This document shows, piece by piece, positions 10,203 through 18,711 of a DNA stretch of 64,000 nucleotides. Source of the stretch: Croceicoccus naphthovorans (lineage in GTDB: Bacteria > Pseudomonadota > Alphaproteobacteria > Sphingomonadales > Sphingomonadaceae); assembly GCF_001028705.1 (NCBI RefSeq), contig NZ_CP011770.1, positions 2,607,501-2,671,500 on the forward strand, read 5' to 3'. Below the pieces are notes generated by a model. The model was not told the DNA's origin. It saw only the letters and a program-made list of their open reading frames with translations, and did no database searches. The position numbers were made by a program, and so were the translations under genes. Numbering within the stretch: position 1 is the stretch's first letter; each line of letters opens with the position of its first letter.

Positions 10203-10370
10203 GACGATCGGGTGACGGTGAACGAAGGCGATATCCTTGCGCTCGATGACCGGGTCACGGTGAACGAGGGCGACATCAGCGATCTTGGCGACCGCGTCAC
10301 CGTCAACGAGGGCGATATCGTCGACATCGACAATCGCGTTACCGTGAACGAAGGCGACATTGCGGACTTG
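10203..10370 (+). repeat. Four tandem 42-bp repeats coding for a 14-residue coiled-coil unit
   Basis: Units start at 10203, 10245, 10287 and 10329. Each encodes (D/G)(D/N)RVTVNEGDIxxL/I, two heptads with hydrophobic residues suited to a trimeric coiled coil. Protein copies are almost identical while third bases differ, so the array is selected at protein level. Confidence 0.85.
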
Positions 10371-11215
10371 CAGGTCCAGGTCGCGAACGTGCCGGTCGGA
10401 TACGTCAGCGATATGGACGGCATGACGCCCAGCGCCGTGCCGACGCAAACCGCCGCATTTATGGGCGCGGCTGCCGGTCCGGTCACCGTGACAAACGTCG
10501 CGGCGGCCACGTTGAACGCAACATCGACCGATGCGGTCAACGGCTCGCAGCTCTATGCCACGAACCAGCAGGTTGCGGCCAACACCGATGCCATCGCGCA
10601 GAACACGGCGGATATCACCAACATCCAGAACAATGTTGCGGGCAGCGTCGTCGTCGCGGTGTAGTACTCGAACCCCGAAAATCCGACCGTCAGCAACGGC
10701 GGCACCATCACGCAGGATGTGACCTTCGTGGGGGCCGACAGTTCGATGCCGGTCCGGGTGCACAACGTCGCCAACGCAACCTCCGCCTACGATGCGGTGA
10801 ACCTGCAGCAGATGCAGGCCGGGCTCGATGCGGCGATCTCTTCGTCCAACGCCTATACCGACATGCGCATCGCCGAACTGGGCTTCGACCTGCACGAATT
10901 GCGCAAGGAATCGCGGGCCGGCACGGCCGGGGCGCTGGCCGTCGCGGGCCTGCCGCAAGTGATCGAAAGCGATGGCCGGATGCTGGCCGGGGCAATCGGT
11001 CACTACCGCGGCGAAACCGCCTTCGCGCTGGGCTATTCCGGGGCGTTCAACGACGGGCGCGCGGTGTTCAAGCTGAACGGCACGATGGATACCCACGGTT
11101 ATGCCGGGGTGAGCACCGGCGCGGGATTCGCGTTCTGATCTAGCGATCAGGACACCGCACTGGGGCGGCGCGGCTTCCGACCCAATCCCTCACCGGCCGT
11201 GCTTCCCCCGGGTCG

Positions 11216-11241
11216 GCTCTCGCGTAGCGATACGCGGGGGC
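11216..11241. terminator. GCGA-tetraloop hairpin downstream of the adhesin
   Basis: The inner stem CGCGTA/TACGCG closes a GCGA loop (GNRA type), extended outward by GCTCT/GGGGC with G-T pairs. It lies 77 nt after the adhesin stop and 126 nt before the cytochrome gene. No T-run follows, so terminator function is uncertain. Confidence 0.3.
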
Positions 11242-11367
11242 CGGCTTTCGCTATGGCCGAATGGCGACTGCGCCCCGGTTCATGCATACCGAACGAAAGT
11301 GCAATGTCGGCGCGCGAAAAGCCGTGCGATGACAGCGTGCAAACAGTCCGTTCGAAGAGGGAAGAGC

Positions 11368-11946
11368 ATGTCGAAAGCTATCATCGGGTCCGCAACGTCG
11401 CTTGCCTTGGCATTTGCGCTCGCCGCCTGTTCGGGCGGCGGCAAGACCGCGGACGAAACGGCCACTACGGCAGAGGCCGAAACGGTGGCCGAAGTTGCCA
11501 AAGTGGCGGAAGAGACTCCGCTGGAAGCTCCGGTCGCGACCGAAACCGCAGAACCGGAACCGAAACCGAGCGAGACCGCGGCCCCCGAACCGAAACCCAC
11601 CCCGACCCCAACTCCCAGCGCCACCGCCAAGCCAGTGGAAGTCGCATCTGCCGCACCGCCCGCGTCCTATGCGCGCTGTGCCGTGTGCCACACGGCAAAC
11701 AAGGGTGCAGAAGACAAGCTGGGCCCGAACCTGTGGGGCGTTTATGGCACCAAGGCGGGCGCGGTCGGCGAATTCAGTTTCTCCAGCGCGCTGAAGGAAT
11801 CGGGCGTGACCTGGAACGACGCGAACCTGCACGCTTGGCTGGAAAACCCGCGCAAGTTCATCCCCGGCAACCGCATGAGCTTCCCCGGCCTGAAGGACGA
11901 GGCGAAGCGTCAGGAAATCATCGATTACCTGAAACAACAACGCTGA
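11368..11946 (+). CDS. Lipoprotein cytochrome c (class I)
   Basis: 192 residues. The lipobox LAAC places the lipidated Cys at residue 21. A long Ala/Glu/Pro linker (about 25-112; repeated PTPTPTPS) tethers the heme domain. CAVCH binds heme c, and RMSFPGL provides the Met ligand, as in class I c552-type cytochromes. The ATG at 11368 has GAGGGAAGAG upstream; an earlier in-frame ATG would add a non-signal N-terminus. Probably a membrane-tethered electron carrier; its place beside the quinoprotein genes suggests, but does not prove, a role in passing electrons to the respiratory chain. Confidence 0.85.
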   Translation: MSKAIIGSATSLALAFALAACSGGGKTADETATTAEAETVAEVAKVAEETPLEAPVATETAEPEPKPSETAAPEPKPTPTPTPSATAKPVEVASAAPPASYARCAVCHTANKGAEDKLGPNLWGVYGTKAGAVGEFSFSSALKESGVTWNDANLHAWLENPRKFIPGNRMSFPGLKDEAKRQEIIDYLKQQR

Positions 11947-12150
11947 TCGCCAGGCTGGCGCAAACCGCCGGGCGTCAGGCTCGGCGGGTCAGGCCGTGCG
12001 GTAGATCGTTGGGCTCGTATCGGTGAAATTTACGATGTCGGCCAGCGGCATGTGAGTTTGCGGGTAATAGTCCCGGTCGAACCGACAGCCATCGTGGCGC
12101 GGTTAGCAGACGATCAGTTTTGCCATTGTTCGGCACCCGTTTCGCAATGA

Positions 12151-12711
12151 TCATTCGGGCCTGACGACAACCGGTTCGGCGGGCACCAGCGGCGTTTCCT
12201 GACGCCATCCCTCTATCCCCTCGGCCAGCCACCAGACGTTGCCATAGCCTTCGCTGGCCAGCCGCCGGGCCGCGTTCCAGCCCATCCAGCAATCAGTGCG
12301 GCAGAACAGGATCACCGGCAGGTGCGGACGTTTGCGCCGCGCTTCGGCCACCGTATCGGCCAATGCCCGCCACAGCAGCGGATCGGCATCGCTGCGCCCC
12401 GCCTCCGGGTGCCAGATCGCGCCGGGGATCGTCAGATGCTCTTCGCCCAGCCGCCACTTTCCTGTCGCAGCGTCGCGAACTCCGCCCATCGCGGGCAGGA
12501 CGTCGATGAACAGCGCGTCCTTTCCGGGCGTCAGCAACCGCGCGGCGGGTAAGGCAAGACGTGCCGCAGGACGCGGATCGCGGTCCACCGGCGCGCGGTA
12601 CCGGGCGGAGCGATAGCCATCGGCATCGAAACTATCGGACGGTTCGGCAAGCGACGGCACGGCCAGCATCAGCAGGGCAAGAGCGGCGCATGTCAGTCCT
12701 TTTCCCCGCAT
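12151..12711 (-). CDS. PQQ-dependent catabolism-associated CXXCW-motif protein (rhodanese-like)
   Basis: 186 residues with a signal peptide (MRGKGLTCAALALLMLAVPS, cleavage near LAEP). The C-terminal rhodanese-like domain has FCRTDCWMGWNA, with Cys137 and Cys141 followed by Trp, the mark of the family named for its co-occurrence with PQQ alcohol oxidation. Exact biochemistry is unknown for the family. ATG 12711 has AAGGGG upstream; an ATG at 12741 is possible. It is divergent from the SoxYZ-like gene with 79 bp between them, which holds the box found near other genes of this set. Confidence 0.85.
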   Translation of the reverse strand: MRGKGLTCAALALLMLAVPSLAEPSDSFDADGYRSARYRAPVDRDPRPAARLALPAARLLTPGKDALFIDVLPAMGGVRDAATGKWRLGEEHLTIPGAIWHPEAGRSDADPLLWRALADTVAEARRKRPHLPVILFCRTDCWMGWNAARRLASEGYGNVWWLAEGIEGWRQETPLVPAEPVVVRPE

Positions 12712-12730
12712 CCCCAACCCCTTGCGCTGT

Positions 12731-12746
12731 CGTTGCACCATAGTCC
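12731..12746. promoter_or_regulatory. Candidate quinoprotein-regulon box (degenerate copy)
   Basis: CGTTGCACCATAGTCC resembles the reverse complement of the box before the alcohol dehydrogenase (ATTGCACCTTAGGAC) at 11 of 15 aligned positions. It lies in the short divergent region of the CXXCW and SoxYZ-like genes. The weakest of the four copies. Confidence 0.35.
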
Positions 12747-12790
12747 TATGTGGCCCACCACGCGCACAGACTACATGGGTCTTTGGTCTT

Positions 12791-13567
12791 ATGAGGATGT
12801 CCAAGCGCCTTTTGCCAGTGCTGCTGGCGCTGCTGCCCCTGCCCGCATTTGCGGATGGCGCGGCGCTGCCCGAAGATCCGCTCGGCTCTCCGATGTGGGA
12901 ATATCACGCGAAAAAGCTGTTCGCCGGTGCGCCGGTGCGCTTCGACCCCGCCGTAAAAGTCATCCTCCCGGTCATTGCCGAGGACCAGCACGTCGTGCCC
13001 GTCACCGTAGATGCCCGCGCTCTGGCAGGCGTGCAGCGCATCCTGATCTTCGCCGATCTCAACCCCATTCCCGTCGCCATCGACTACCGCCCGGTCGTGG
13101 CTGCGCCACTCGTCACCACCCGGATAAAGCTGGACCAGCGCACCCCGGTGCGCGCAGCGGTCTTGCTGACCGATGGGACATGGCACGTATGGGGCGACTG
13201 GATCGATGCGGCAGGCGGCGGCTGCTCCGCCCCGCCGGTCAGCCGTGTACGCGGCGACTGGGCCGATCACCTTGGCGAAATGCGCGGAGCGGCATGGGCC
13301 AGCGGAAACAACACCCGGCTGCGCGTCAGCTTTCGCCACCCGATGGACACGGGGCTCGTCGAGAACATTCCCGCCTACAACATCGAAGCCCTGCGCGTGA
13401 CCGATGCCCGCGGCGCGACTTTGGGCGAGATGGCGGTCTATGGCGCAGTCGCCGAAGACCCGGTCTTCACGCTGGAAGTCGCCGGGCGCGATGGGCCGAT
13501 AGAGATCGCCGCGCGCGATACTTCCGGCCTCGAATTCTCCGGCGCGTTGGAGCCGAAAGCCCCGTGA
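12791..13567 (+). CDS. Quinoprotein dehydrogenase-associated SoxYZ-like carrier
   Basis: 258 residues; signal peptide MRMSKRLLPVLLALLPLPAFA. The N-terminal half is SoxY-like and ends with AAGGGCSAPP, which keeps the SoxY swinging-arm Cys but here inside the protein; the C-terminal half (from about residue 165, NNTRLRVSFRHPMDTG) is SoxZ-like. This fused form is known from PQQ alcohol dehydrogenase loci and its cargo is unknown. The stop overlaps the next gene's GTG by 4 nt, so the two are translationally coupled. Confidence 0.9.
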   Translation: MRMSKRLLPVLLALLPLPAFADGAALPEDPLGSPMWEYHAKKLFAGAPVRFDPAVKVILPVIAEDQHVVPVTVDARALAGVQRILIFADLNPIPVAIDYRPVVAAPLVTTRIKLDQRTPVRAAVLLTDGTWHVWGDWIDAAGGGCSAPPVSRVRGDWADHLGEMRGAAWASGNNTRLRVSFRHPMDTGLVENIPAYNIEALRVTDARGATLGEMAVYGAVAEDPVFTLEVAGRDGPIEIAARDTSGLEFSGALEPKAP

Positions 13568-14517
13568 TCCTGTCCCGCCGCAGCCTGATCGCGGGCGGGG
13601 TAGGTGCGCTGACGCTTCCCTTGCCGCTGCTGGCCGAGGAATTTGCAGACACTTATGCGCCAAAGGCCGAACCGATTGCTGAGGGTATCTGGCTGGTACG
13701 CGGCAAGGATGAGCCGATTGCTTTTCCTAACGGTGGCGCGATTGCGAACGCTGTGTTCATGGCCACGGGCGCGGGCACGGTGCTGGTCGATCCCGGCCCC
13801 TCGCTAACTTACGGTCGCGCGCTGGCCGCGCTTGCGCAAAGCAAGACCGGTCAGCCGGTGACGCGCGTCTATGTCACCCACCTGCACCCAGACCATTCGC
13901 TTGGGGCGGCGGCGTTCGACCCCGCCATCGTCCACGCCCTGCCCGCCACCCGCGCAGATCTGGATCGCGATGGCGAGGGCTTTTCCGATGGGCTCTACCG
14001 CATATTGGCTGACTGGATGAAGGGCACCACCGTCGTCCTGCCGCGCGGCGATGTTGCGGCGGGCGAAGTGACGTTCGGCGGGCGGGCATTGGACGTGTTT
14101 GCGCTAAACGGCCACAGCGGGAGCGATCTCGCCATTCTCGACAAGGCAACCGGCACGCTGATCGCGGGTGACCTCGTATTTCACGACCGCGCGCCCGCCA
14201 CGCCGCACGCGGACATCGCGGGCTGGCTGGCCGCGCTCGATACCTTGCAGGCGATCCCGCGCAATCGCACCGTTCCCGGCCATGGTCCGCTGGACACCGG
14301 CAATGCGGCTATCGAACAGACCCGCGACTGGCTGACATGGCTCGACATGTCGCTGAAAGAGGCGGTGCAGCAGGGCATGGACATGAGCGAGGCCGGGGCC
14401 ATGCCGATCCCCGACCGCTTTGCGTCTATGAAAGTCGCGCGCTACGAATTGCAGCGCAGCGTTTCGCATTTCTATCCGAAGCTGGAGGCCGTATACCTGC
14501 CGCTGATCGGCGACTAA
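13564..14517 (+). CDS. Quinoprotein relay system zinc metallohydrolase
   Basis: 317 residues; metallo-beta-lactamase fold, related to SoxH. The N-terminus ILSRRSLIAGGVGALTLP looks like a twin-arginine-type signal. Metal ligands are in THLHPDHSLG (near residue 105), the Asp of IAGDLVFHD, and VPGHGP. The GTG start at 13564 lies in a GTGA overlap with the SoxYZ-like gene. Together with the CXXCW protein, these accessory proteins are thought to help mature or service PQQ dehydrogenases. It converges with cytochrome b561, their stop codons overlapping. Confidence 0.87.
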   Translation: MILSRRSLIAGGVGALTLPLPLLAEEFADTYAPKAEPIAEGIWLVRGKDEPIAFPNGGAIANAVFMATGAGTVLVDPGPSLTYGRALAALAQSKTGQPVTRVYVTHLHPDHSLGAAAFDPAIVHALPATRADLDRDGEGFSDGLYRILADWMKGTTVVLPRGDVAAGEVTFGGRALDVFALNGHSGSDLAILDKATGTLIAGDLVFHDRAPATPHADIAGWLAALDTLQAIPRNRTVPGHGPLDTGNAAIEQTRDWLTWLDMSLKEAVQQGMDMSEAGAMPIPDRFASMKVARYELQRSVSHFYPKLEAVYLPLIGD

Positions 14518-15044
14518 AGCATTCGCCGCAGCACGCTGTCTTGCAGCACGAAATGGTGCCGCAACGCCGCCCCGATGTGCAATACGATCAGCCCGATGGC
14601 GACGAAGGCCATCACCTCGTGCCCCTCATGCGCAATGCCGTAGATCGCATCCTCTTTCGTCACCGCGAACTTGGGAATGTCGAACAGGCCGAACCAGCTC
14701 AGCGGATATTTGCCAGCAGACGAAAAGATCCACCCGCTAAGCGGCAGGCCGATCATCAGGATATAGAGCACCGTATGCGCCGCATGGGCAGCCCCGATCT
14801 CCCACTTCGGCAGATCGCGAGGAAGCGGCGGCGTCCGCGACACGATCCGCCAGCCCAGGCGCGCGATCGATAGCGCCAGCACGGTGATTCCGACGGCCTT
14901 GTGCGTTGGCATGATGCGGACGACATCCTCCAGCGCATCATGGAGCAGCCCGCCGATCAGGTTTCCGATCAGCAGCACCGCAATCGTCCAGTGCAGGACC
15001 CGAGCGACCGCATTGTAACGGTCCGACCCATGGTACGGAATCAA
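14514..15044 (-). CDS. Cytochrome b561
   Basis: 176 residues with four membrane spans and heme-ligand histidines (VLHWTIAV, MPTHKAVG, HAAHTVLY, and HEGHEVMAF). This prokaryotic b561 family moves electrons in the inner membrane. The start is a TTG inside a TTGA overlap with the stop of the upstream TonB receptor; no ATG gives the right N-terminus (IPYHGSDRYNAVARVLHW). It probably shares an operon with that receptor. Confidence 0.9.
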   Translation of the reverse strand: MIPYHGSDRYNAVARVLHWTIAVLLIGNLIGGLLHDALEDVVRIMPTHKAVGITVLALSIARLGWRIVSRTPPLPRDLPKWEIGAAHAAHTVLYILMIGLPLSGWIFSSAGKYPLSWFGLFDIPKFAVTKEDAIYGIAHEGHEVMAFVAIGLIVLHIGAALRHHFVLQDSVLRRML

Positions 15045-17071
15045 AAGCCGATTCCGATACCTGCCCAGACGGTGCGCGGCGTGCCAAGATCCACCGAGCC
15101 GCCCTGATTGCGCGTCACAATCTCTTCATCTCCAAGGTTCTCTCCGCGAAGGACGATCGCGAACCTATCACCGACCGGAACCCGCGCATAGGCGTCGATC
15201 GTCGTCGCGGCGGGCAAGGCATCGCTTTCCTGATCGCTCTCGAACTGCCTGCCGACGTGGCGCACCGTGGCCGAGAGCAGCCAGCCCTCCGCCGGTTCCA
15301 GCGCCAGCGTCGCGCCCGCGACCCATTTCGGCGTTTGCGCAGGGCGAAAACCGTCAAAATCGGCACCCTCCTGCTGCGCCTCGGCATCGGTATAGGCCAG
15401 CGATCCGTTAAAGCGGACGATGCCCCGCTCGATCCCGGCGGACAGTTCGATACCGCGCGCATGGATCGCGTCGATGTTCTGCCTCTGCCGCGTCACGTCA
15501 TCCAGCGTGACGTTGGCGACCGCATCTTTCACCTTGTTGTCGATGGCGGTTAGGGACAGCGTGACGCCCTCGCCTGCCGTCAGGTCGATGCCCGCCTCGT
15601 AGCCCTCCAGCTTTTCGGGGGTCAGTTCGGCATTGGCCTTGGTGGTGACCGGAAAGACGACGAAGGGCCGGTAAAGCTCGTTCAAAGTGGGAAGGCGCAG
15701 CCCCGTATAGGCCGCCGCCCGCAAGCTGAGCCTATCGCTGACATCATAGACCAACCCGCCCCGGAACGAGCCGCGCCAGTCCGACTGGTTATCGTAATAG
15801 GTCTCTTCCTGAAGTGCCCCATCGGCAGCGCGCGCAATGTAGAACCCGTCGCGAATGGTATAGCGATCCGCCCGCGCACCCGCCGTCAGGGTCAGCGCGC
15901 CGAGTTTGAAGTCGTTCTCCGCAAACAGGCCAAGATCGGTGTTCGTCCCGCCCGCATTGCGGCGCGAGGTGACGGCGCCGGTAAACGCGCTGATCGCCGT
16001 TTCGAACAATTCCCCGTCCGACTTGCGGTAATCGACACCCAGCCGCAGCGTATGCGCGTCGCCCACCGGCGGGCGAATCTCGAACTTGCCGCCCAGCCCG
16101 GTCGAGGGCGTATTGCTCTGGTCCAGCACGGGCACGAAGCGCGTGGAACTGATCACCACGTTCGTAAAATTGCGCGCCTGCACATAGCCCAGCAGGTCGA
16201 ACGCCCAGTCCCCGCGCCCGACGAATCGCAAGCTGGCATCCTGTCCTTCGCTCGACGAATTGGCCCCGTCGAAGCGGAGCGTGCGGTTGTCGTTGAACAG
16301 AAGGACATTGGCCTGCGCCTCGACCGTATCGGAGATCGGCGCGACGCCGCGCAGCTGGGTCGACCAGCTATCGTACCGTGCCCGCGCAGTTGCCGGAACG
16401 CGCTGATCGCCGGGGGTGGTGTAGAACCCCTTGCCGCGATCCCAACGCCCCGAAACCAGCGCGAACCCGCTGCCCAGCCGTGCGGCCAGGGTGCCGGTCA
16501 TTTCGGTCTCTTCGCGGTCGTTGATCAGCGCATGGCCCGAAAACGCGCCCAGCGACTGCGGATCGCCGCTGGTCAGTTCGATCGTGCCCGCCAATGCACC
16601 AGCGCCGAACGGACCGGACCCACCGCCACGCGTCACCCGCGCGCTATCCAGTCGCTCGGGCGCGATGGCGGAAAACGGGATGTAGCCGAAGAACGGATCG
16701 CTCATCGGCACGCCGTCCAACAGGATCAGCGCCCGGCTGGTCGCATTGCCGCCCAGCGCGCGCAAAGTCGCGCCTTGGGCCGATGGGTTCGACGAGCGAC
16801 TGTCCGACCGGCGGAATTGCTGAAACCCGGCGATATTGCTCAGCGCGTCCTCGATCCTTCCCGACCCCGTCGCGATCAGGTCTTCACGATCGAGTTCGGT
16901 TACGTCGTAGGCTTCGGATCCCTCGGTATCGGGCAAGCCTTCGCCTTCGACGAAGATCGGTTCGCCATATTGCGTCAGCCCGATCTGCTCGCTGGTCTGC
17001 GCATAGGCGGGCACGGCGGTCAGCGCGGCAGAGGCCGCGAGGGTGGCGATAAGGAATCTGCGACCGGTCAT
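15041..17071 (-). CDS. TonB-dependent receptor of the quinoprotein locus
   Basis: 676 residues; signal peptide MTGRRFLIATLAASAALTAV ending at AYAQ. Residues about 45-165 are the plug (IEDALSNIAGFQQFRRSD, ATSRALILLDGVPMSDPF, GAGALAGTIEL) and the rest a 22-strand barrel ending in IGIGF with terminal Phe. No TonB box was assigned. The cognate ligand is unknown; its location between cytochrome b561 and the porin makes PQQ, a lanthanide chelate or an alcohol plausible. The start ATG at 17071 was chosen because it gives the signal peptide; the longer frame does not. Confidence 0.92.
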   Translation of the reverse strand: MTGRRFLIATLAASAALTAVPAYAQTSEQIGLTQYGEPIFVEGEGLPDTEGSEAYDVTELDREDLIATGSGRIEDALSNIAGFQQFRRSDSRSSNPSAQGATLRALGGNATSRALILLDGVPMSDPFFGYIPFSAIAPERLDSARVTRGGGSGPFGAGALAGTIELTSGDPQSLGAFSGHALINDREETEMTGTLAARLGSGFALVSGRWDRGKGFYTTPGDQRVPATARARYDSWSTQLRGVAPISDTVEAQANVLLFNDNRTLRFDGANSSSEGQDASLRFVGRGDWAFDLLGYVQARNFTNVVISSTRFVPVLDQSNTPSTGLGGKFEIRPPVGDAHTLRLGVDYRKSDGELFETAISAFTGAVTSRRNAGGTNTDLGLFAENDFKLGALTLTAGARADRYTIRDGFYIARAADGALQEETYYDNQSDWRGSFRGGLVYDVSDRLSLRAAAYTGLRLPTLNELYRPFVVFPVTTKANAELTPEKLEGYEAGIDLTAGEGVTLSLTAIDNKVKDAVANVTLDDVTRQRQNIDAIHARGIELSAGIERGIVRFNGSLAYTDAEAQQEGADFDGFRPAQTPKWVAGATLALEPAEGWLLSATVRHVGRQFESDQESDALPAATTIDAYARVPVGDRFAIVLRGENLGDEEIVTRNQGGSVDLGTPRTVWAGIGIGF

Positions 17072-17112
17072 GACATCCTGCTTGTTGCTTTTCGTGTGGG
17101 GCAGAGACGCAA

Positions 17113-17139
17113 TCGGCGACCTTTGGTCAAGGTCGCCGA
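17113..17139 (-). terminator. Hairpin between porin and TonB receptor
   Basis: Perfect 11-bp stem, TCGGCGACCTT paired with AAGGTCGCCGA, loop TGGTC. It lies downstream of the porin stop and 42 nt before the receptor ATG. No strong T-run follows, so it could be a terminator or an attenuator that lowers receptor expression relative to the porin. Confidence 0.5.
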
Positions 17140-17186
17140 CGCGTTGTTTCGACAATGTTTGCCGCAATACGCAGCGAAGGCGAAGA

Positions 17187-18584
17187 TCAGAAGAACAGGA
17201 TCCCGCCAAGCGCAACCGCATCGCTGCTGGCTTCATTGCCGTTGTGGGCTTCGGCCTTCGAATGGATGTATTCGCCGATCAGCGTGACCCAGCTGGTCAG
17301 GCCGTAGCGTGCCTGTCCCACCCAGCTGGAGTTCGTATCCACCAGCGTCGGGTTGGCCAGCGCATCGGCGGCGTTGGCATAATCCAGACGGCTTTCGCCA
17401 TAGCTGCCGCCGATGGAGACTTTGCCGAAGGTGGCCAAGGCTTGGAGGTAATACCCGTCGCTGTCGCGCGGATCGCCCGCCCCATCGGTGTCGAACAGGC
17501 CGAGGACAGTCGTGCCAAGGCCGCTGGCGGTGTAGTAATAACCCACCGCGGTGACCGGGCCGACTGTCAGTTTCGCGCCCATGTCCACGCCCTTGCCGGT
17601 ATAGGAACCGCCCAGCACGGATTTGTGCTTCTGCGTGATGCCGCCTGCCCACAGGCGCGCCCCAACGCCGCCGAAGTTGCCGTCATAGGTCAGCTTACCC
17701 TGGAAACCGGGCGCGCCGTTGGTCTGATCGGTTCCGTCGGTCAGCGACTTCAACGGCTGGAACACGCCGACACTGGCCTGCACGCCGCCGAAAGTGGGCG
17801 ACGAATAGGTGATCTGCGGCTGGAAGTCGGTGTAGATATAGCCCGAACCGATGCGACCCAGCGTGGTGTTTGCCGGGGCGACGTTGCCGCCGGTCGGACC
17901 GCTGGATAGCAAGGTGATGTCGTTCAGGATCGCATCGGACCCGAACAGGCCGATGTCGCGGCCGATCTTGAAGGTGCCAAGACCCTTGCGCCCGAAAGTC
18001 ATGAACGTCTGGCGGAAGTCGATACCGGCGGTAGCAAGCGCGGTCGGCTGACCGCCGTTGTTCGCGCCCAGCGTGCCCCAAGCGGCAGAGTTGATGCCGG
18101 GATACATGCCGAAGGTCGCGCCGATGTCCCACCCTTCCTGCTGCGTCGATACGTTGACAACAAGGAAGCCAGGCAGAAGGCCGTTGCGAACCGCGCTGGA
18201 ATTCGCACCGACCGATGCGATCCCGCCGATAACCGCGGTGGTGGGGCCAGCCGCATCTGGATTGTCGTGGACGTAAAACCCGTTCACCGAACCGGCAAAC
18301 TTGATCGTGGCCGGGCCGACGTTGAAACCGATGCCGCTGTCGGTCATCGTCACCATCTTTTCCGGGTTAAAGCTGGCGGGCGCGGCCGGGGCGGGCGCGG
18401 CGGCAACGGCGGCTACCTCTGCCTGCTCTTCGGCCAATAGCGCCTGATATTCCTCGTCTGTCAGAATGCCTTTTTCGTGCAGGCGCTGCAGCAGGCTCTC
18501 GCTGGAACCGGCGTAGGCTGGCGCTGTCGACAGGGCAATGGCAATCGCCGCGGCAGTGCCGCGCAACATGATCCTGGAGATCAT
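17187..18584 (-). CDS. Outer-membrane porin
   Basis: 465 residues; signal peptide MISRIMLRGTAAAIAIALS with cleavage at AYAG. A short N-terminal helix (ESLLQRLHEKGILTDEEYQA) resembles a SHOCT-type oligomerisation segment and is followed by an Ala/Pro linker and a beta-barrel with repeated aromatic-ended strands, ending in GILFF (terminal Phe). It probably lets small alcohols or their products into the periplasm; the substrate is inferred from neighbours. The ATG at 18584 was chosen for the signal peptide. Confidence 0.88.
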   Translation of the reverse strand: MISRIMLRGTAAAIAIALSTAPAYAGSSESLLQRLHEKGILTDEEYQALLAEEQAEVAAVAAAPAPAAPASFNPEKMVTMTDSGIGFNVGPATIKFAGSVNGFYVHDNPDAAGPTTAVIGGIASVGANSSAVRNGLLPGFLVVNVSTQQEGWDIGATFGMYPGINSAAWGTLGANNGGQPTALATAGIDFRQTFMTFGRKGLGTFKIGRDIGLFGSDAILNDITLLSSGPTGGNVAPANTTLGRIGSGYIYTDFQPQITYSSPTFGGVQASVGVFQPLKSLTDGTDQTNGAPGFQGKLTYDGNFGGVGARLWAGGITQKHKSVLGGSYTGKGVDMGAKLTVGPVTAVGYYYTASGLGTTVLGLFDTDGAGDPRDSDGYYLQALATFGKVSIGGSYGESRLDYANAADALANPTLVDTNSSWVGQARYGLTSWVTLIGEYIHSKAEAHNGNEASSDAVALGGILFF

Positions 18585-18711
18585 CTCTCTCCCCCTTCCT
18601 TTCTTATAAATCGCGTCAAGCGACCGGATGGAGGATGCTGTCACACCGCGCGGCGGGGAATTGGACTTTGGTTCTCGTCCTTTCGACCAATAGGCTCTGG
18701 CCGCTTGAAAA

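Larger units (their letters stand above)
8745..11138 (+). pseudogene. Trimeric autotransporter adhesin (YadA-like) broken by an in-frame amber stop
   Basis: A signal peptide (MYQSKTITRAIALASVGVG, cleavage after NAQA) is followed by YadA head repeats (AIAIGSGAMVTAADSIALGG, about residues 170-205), several stalk/neck modules with the motif STDAVNGSQLFATN, and heptad-type repeats. TAG at 10662-10664 stops it after 639 residues. The same frame then continues without a break (YSNPENPTVSNGG...) through the neck motif NATSAYDAVNLQQM to a complete YadA anchor ending STGAGFAF at 11138. A single CAG to TAG change would explain it, since VQYS is the expected wording. The first part alone lacks the barrel and cannot be anchored. 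A sequencing error or amber suppression cannot be excluded. RBS GGGGAGAAG precedes the ATG; a small GTCCG/CGGAC hairpin lies at 8714-8726. Confidence 0.9.

Noticed and set aside
9700..10400. Repeats in the adhesin considered as a CRISPR-like array
   Set aside because: The units are in frame, coding, and lack spacer/repeat regularity.
9315..11096. 593-codon minus-strand frame opposite the adhesin
   Set aside because: It mirrors the adhesin repeats (repeating VDGVGIRLHVLVGGEQ), an antisense artefact of repeats, with no start context.
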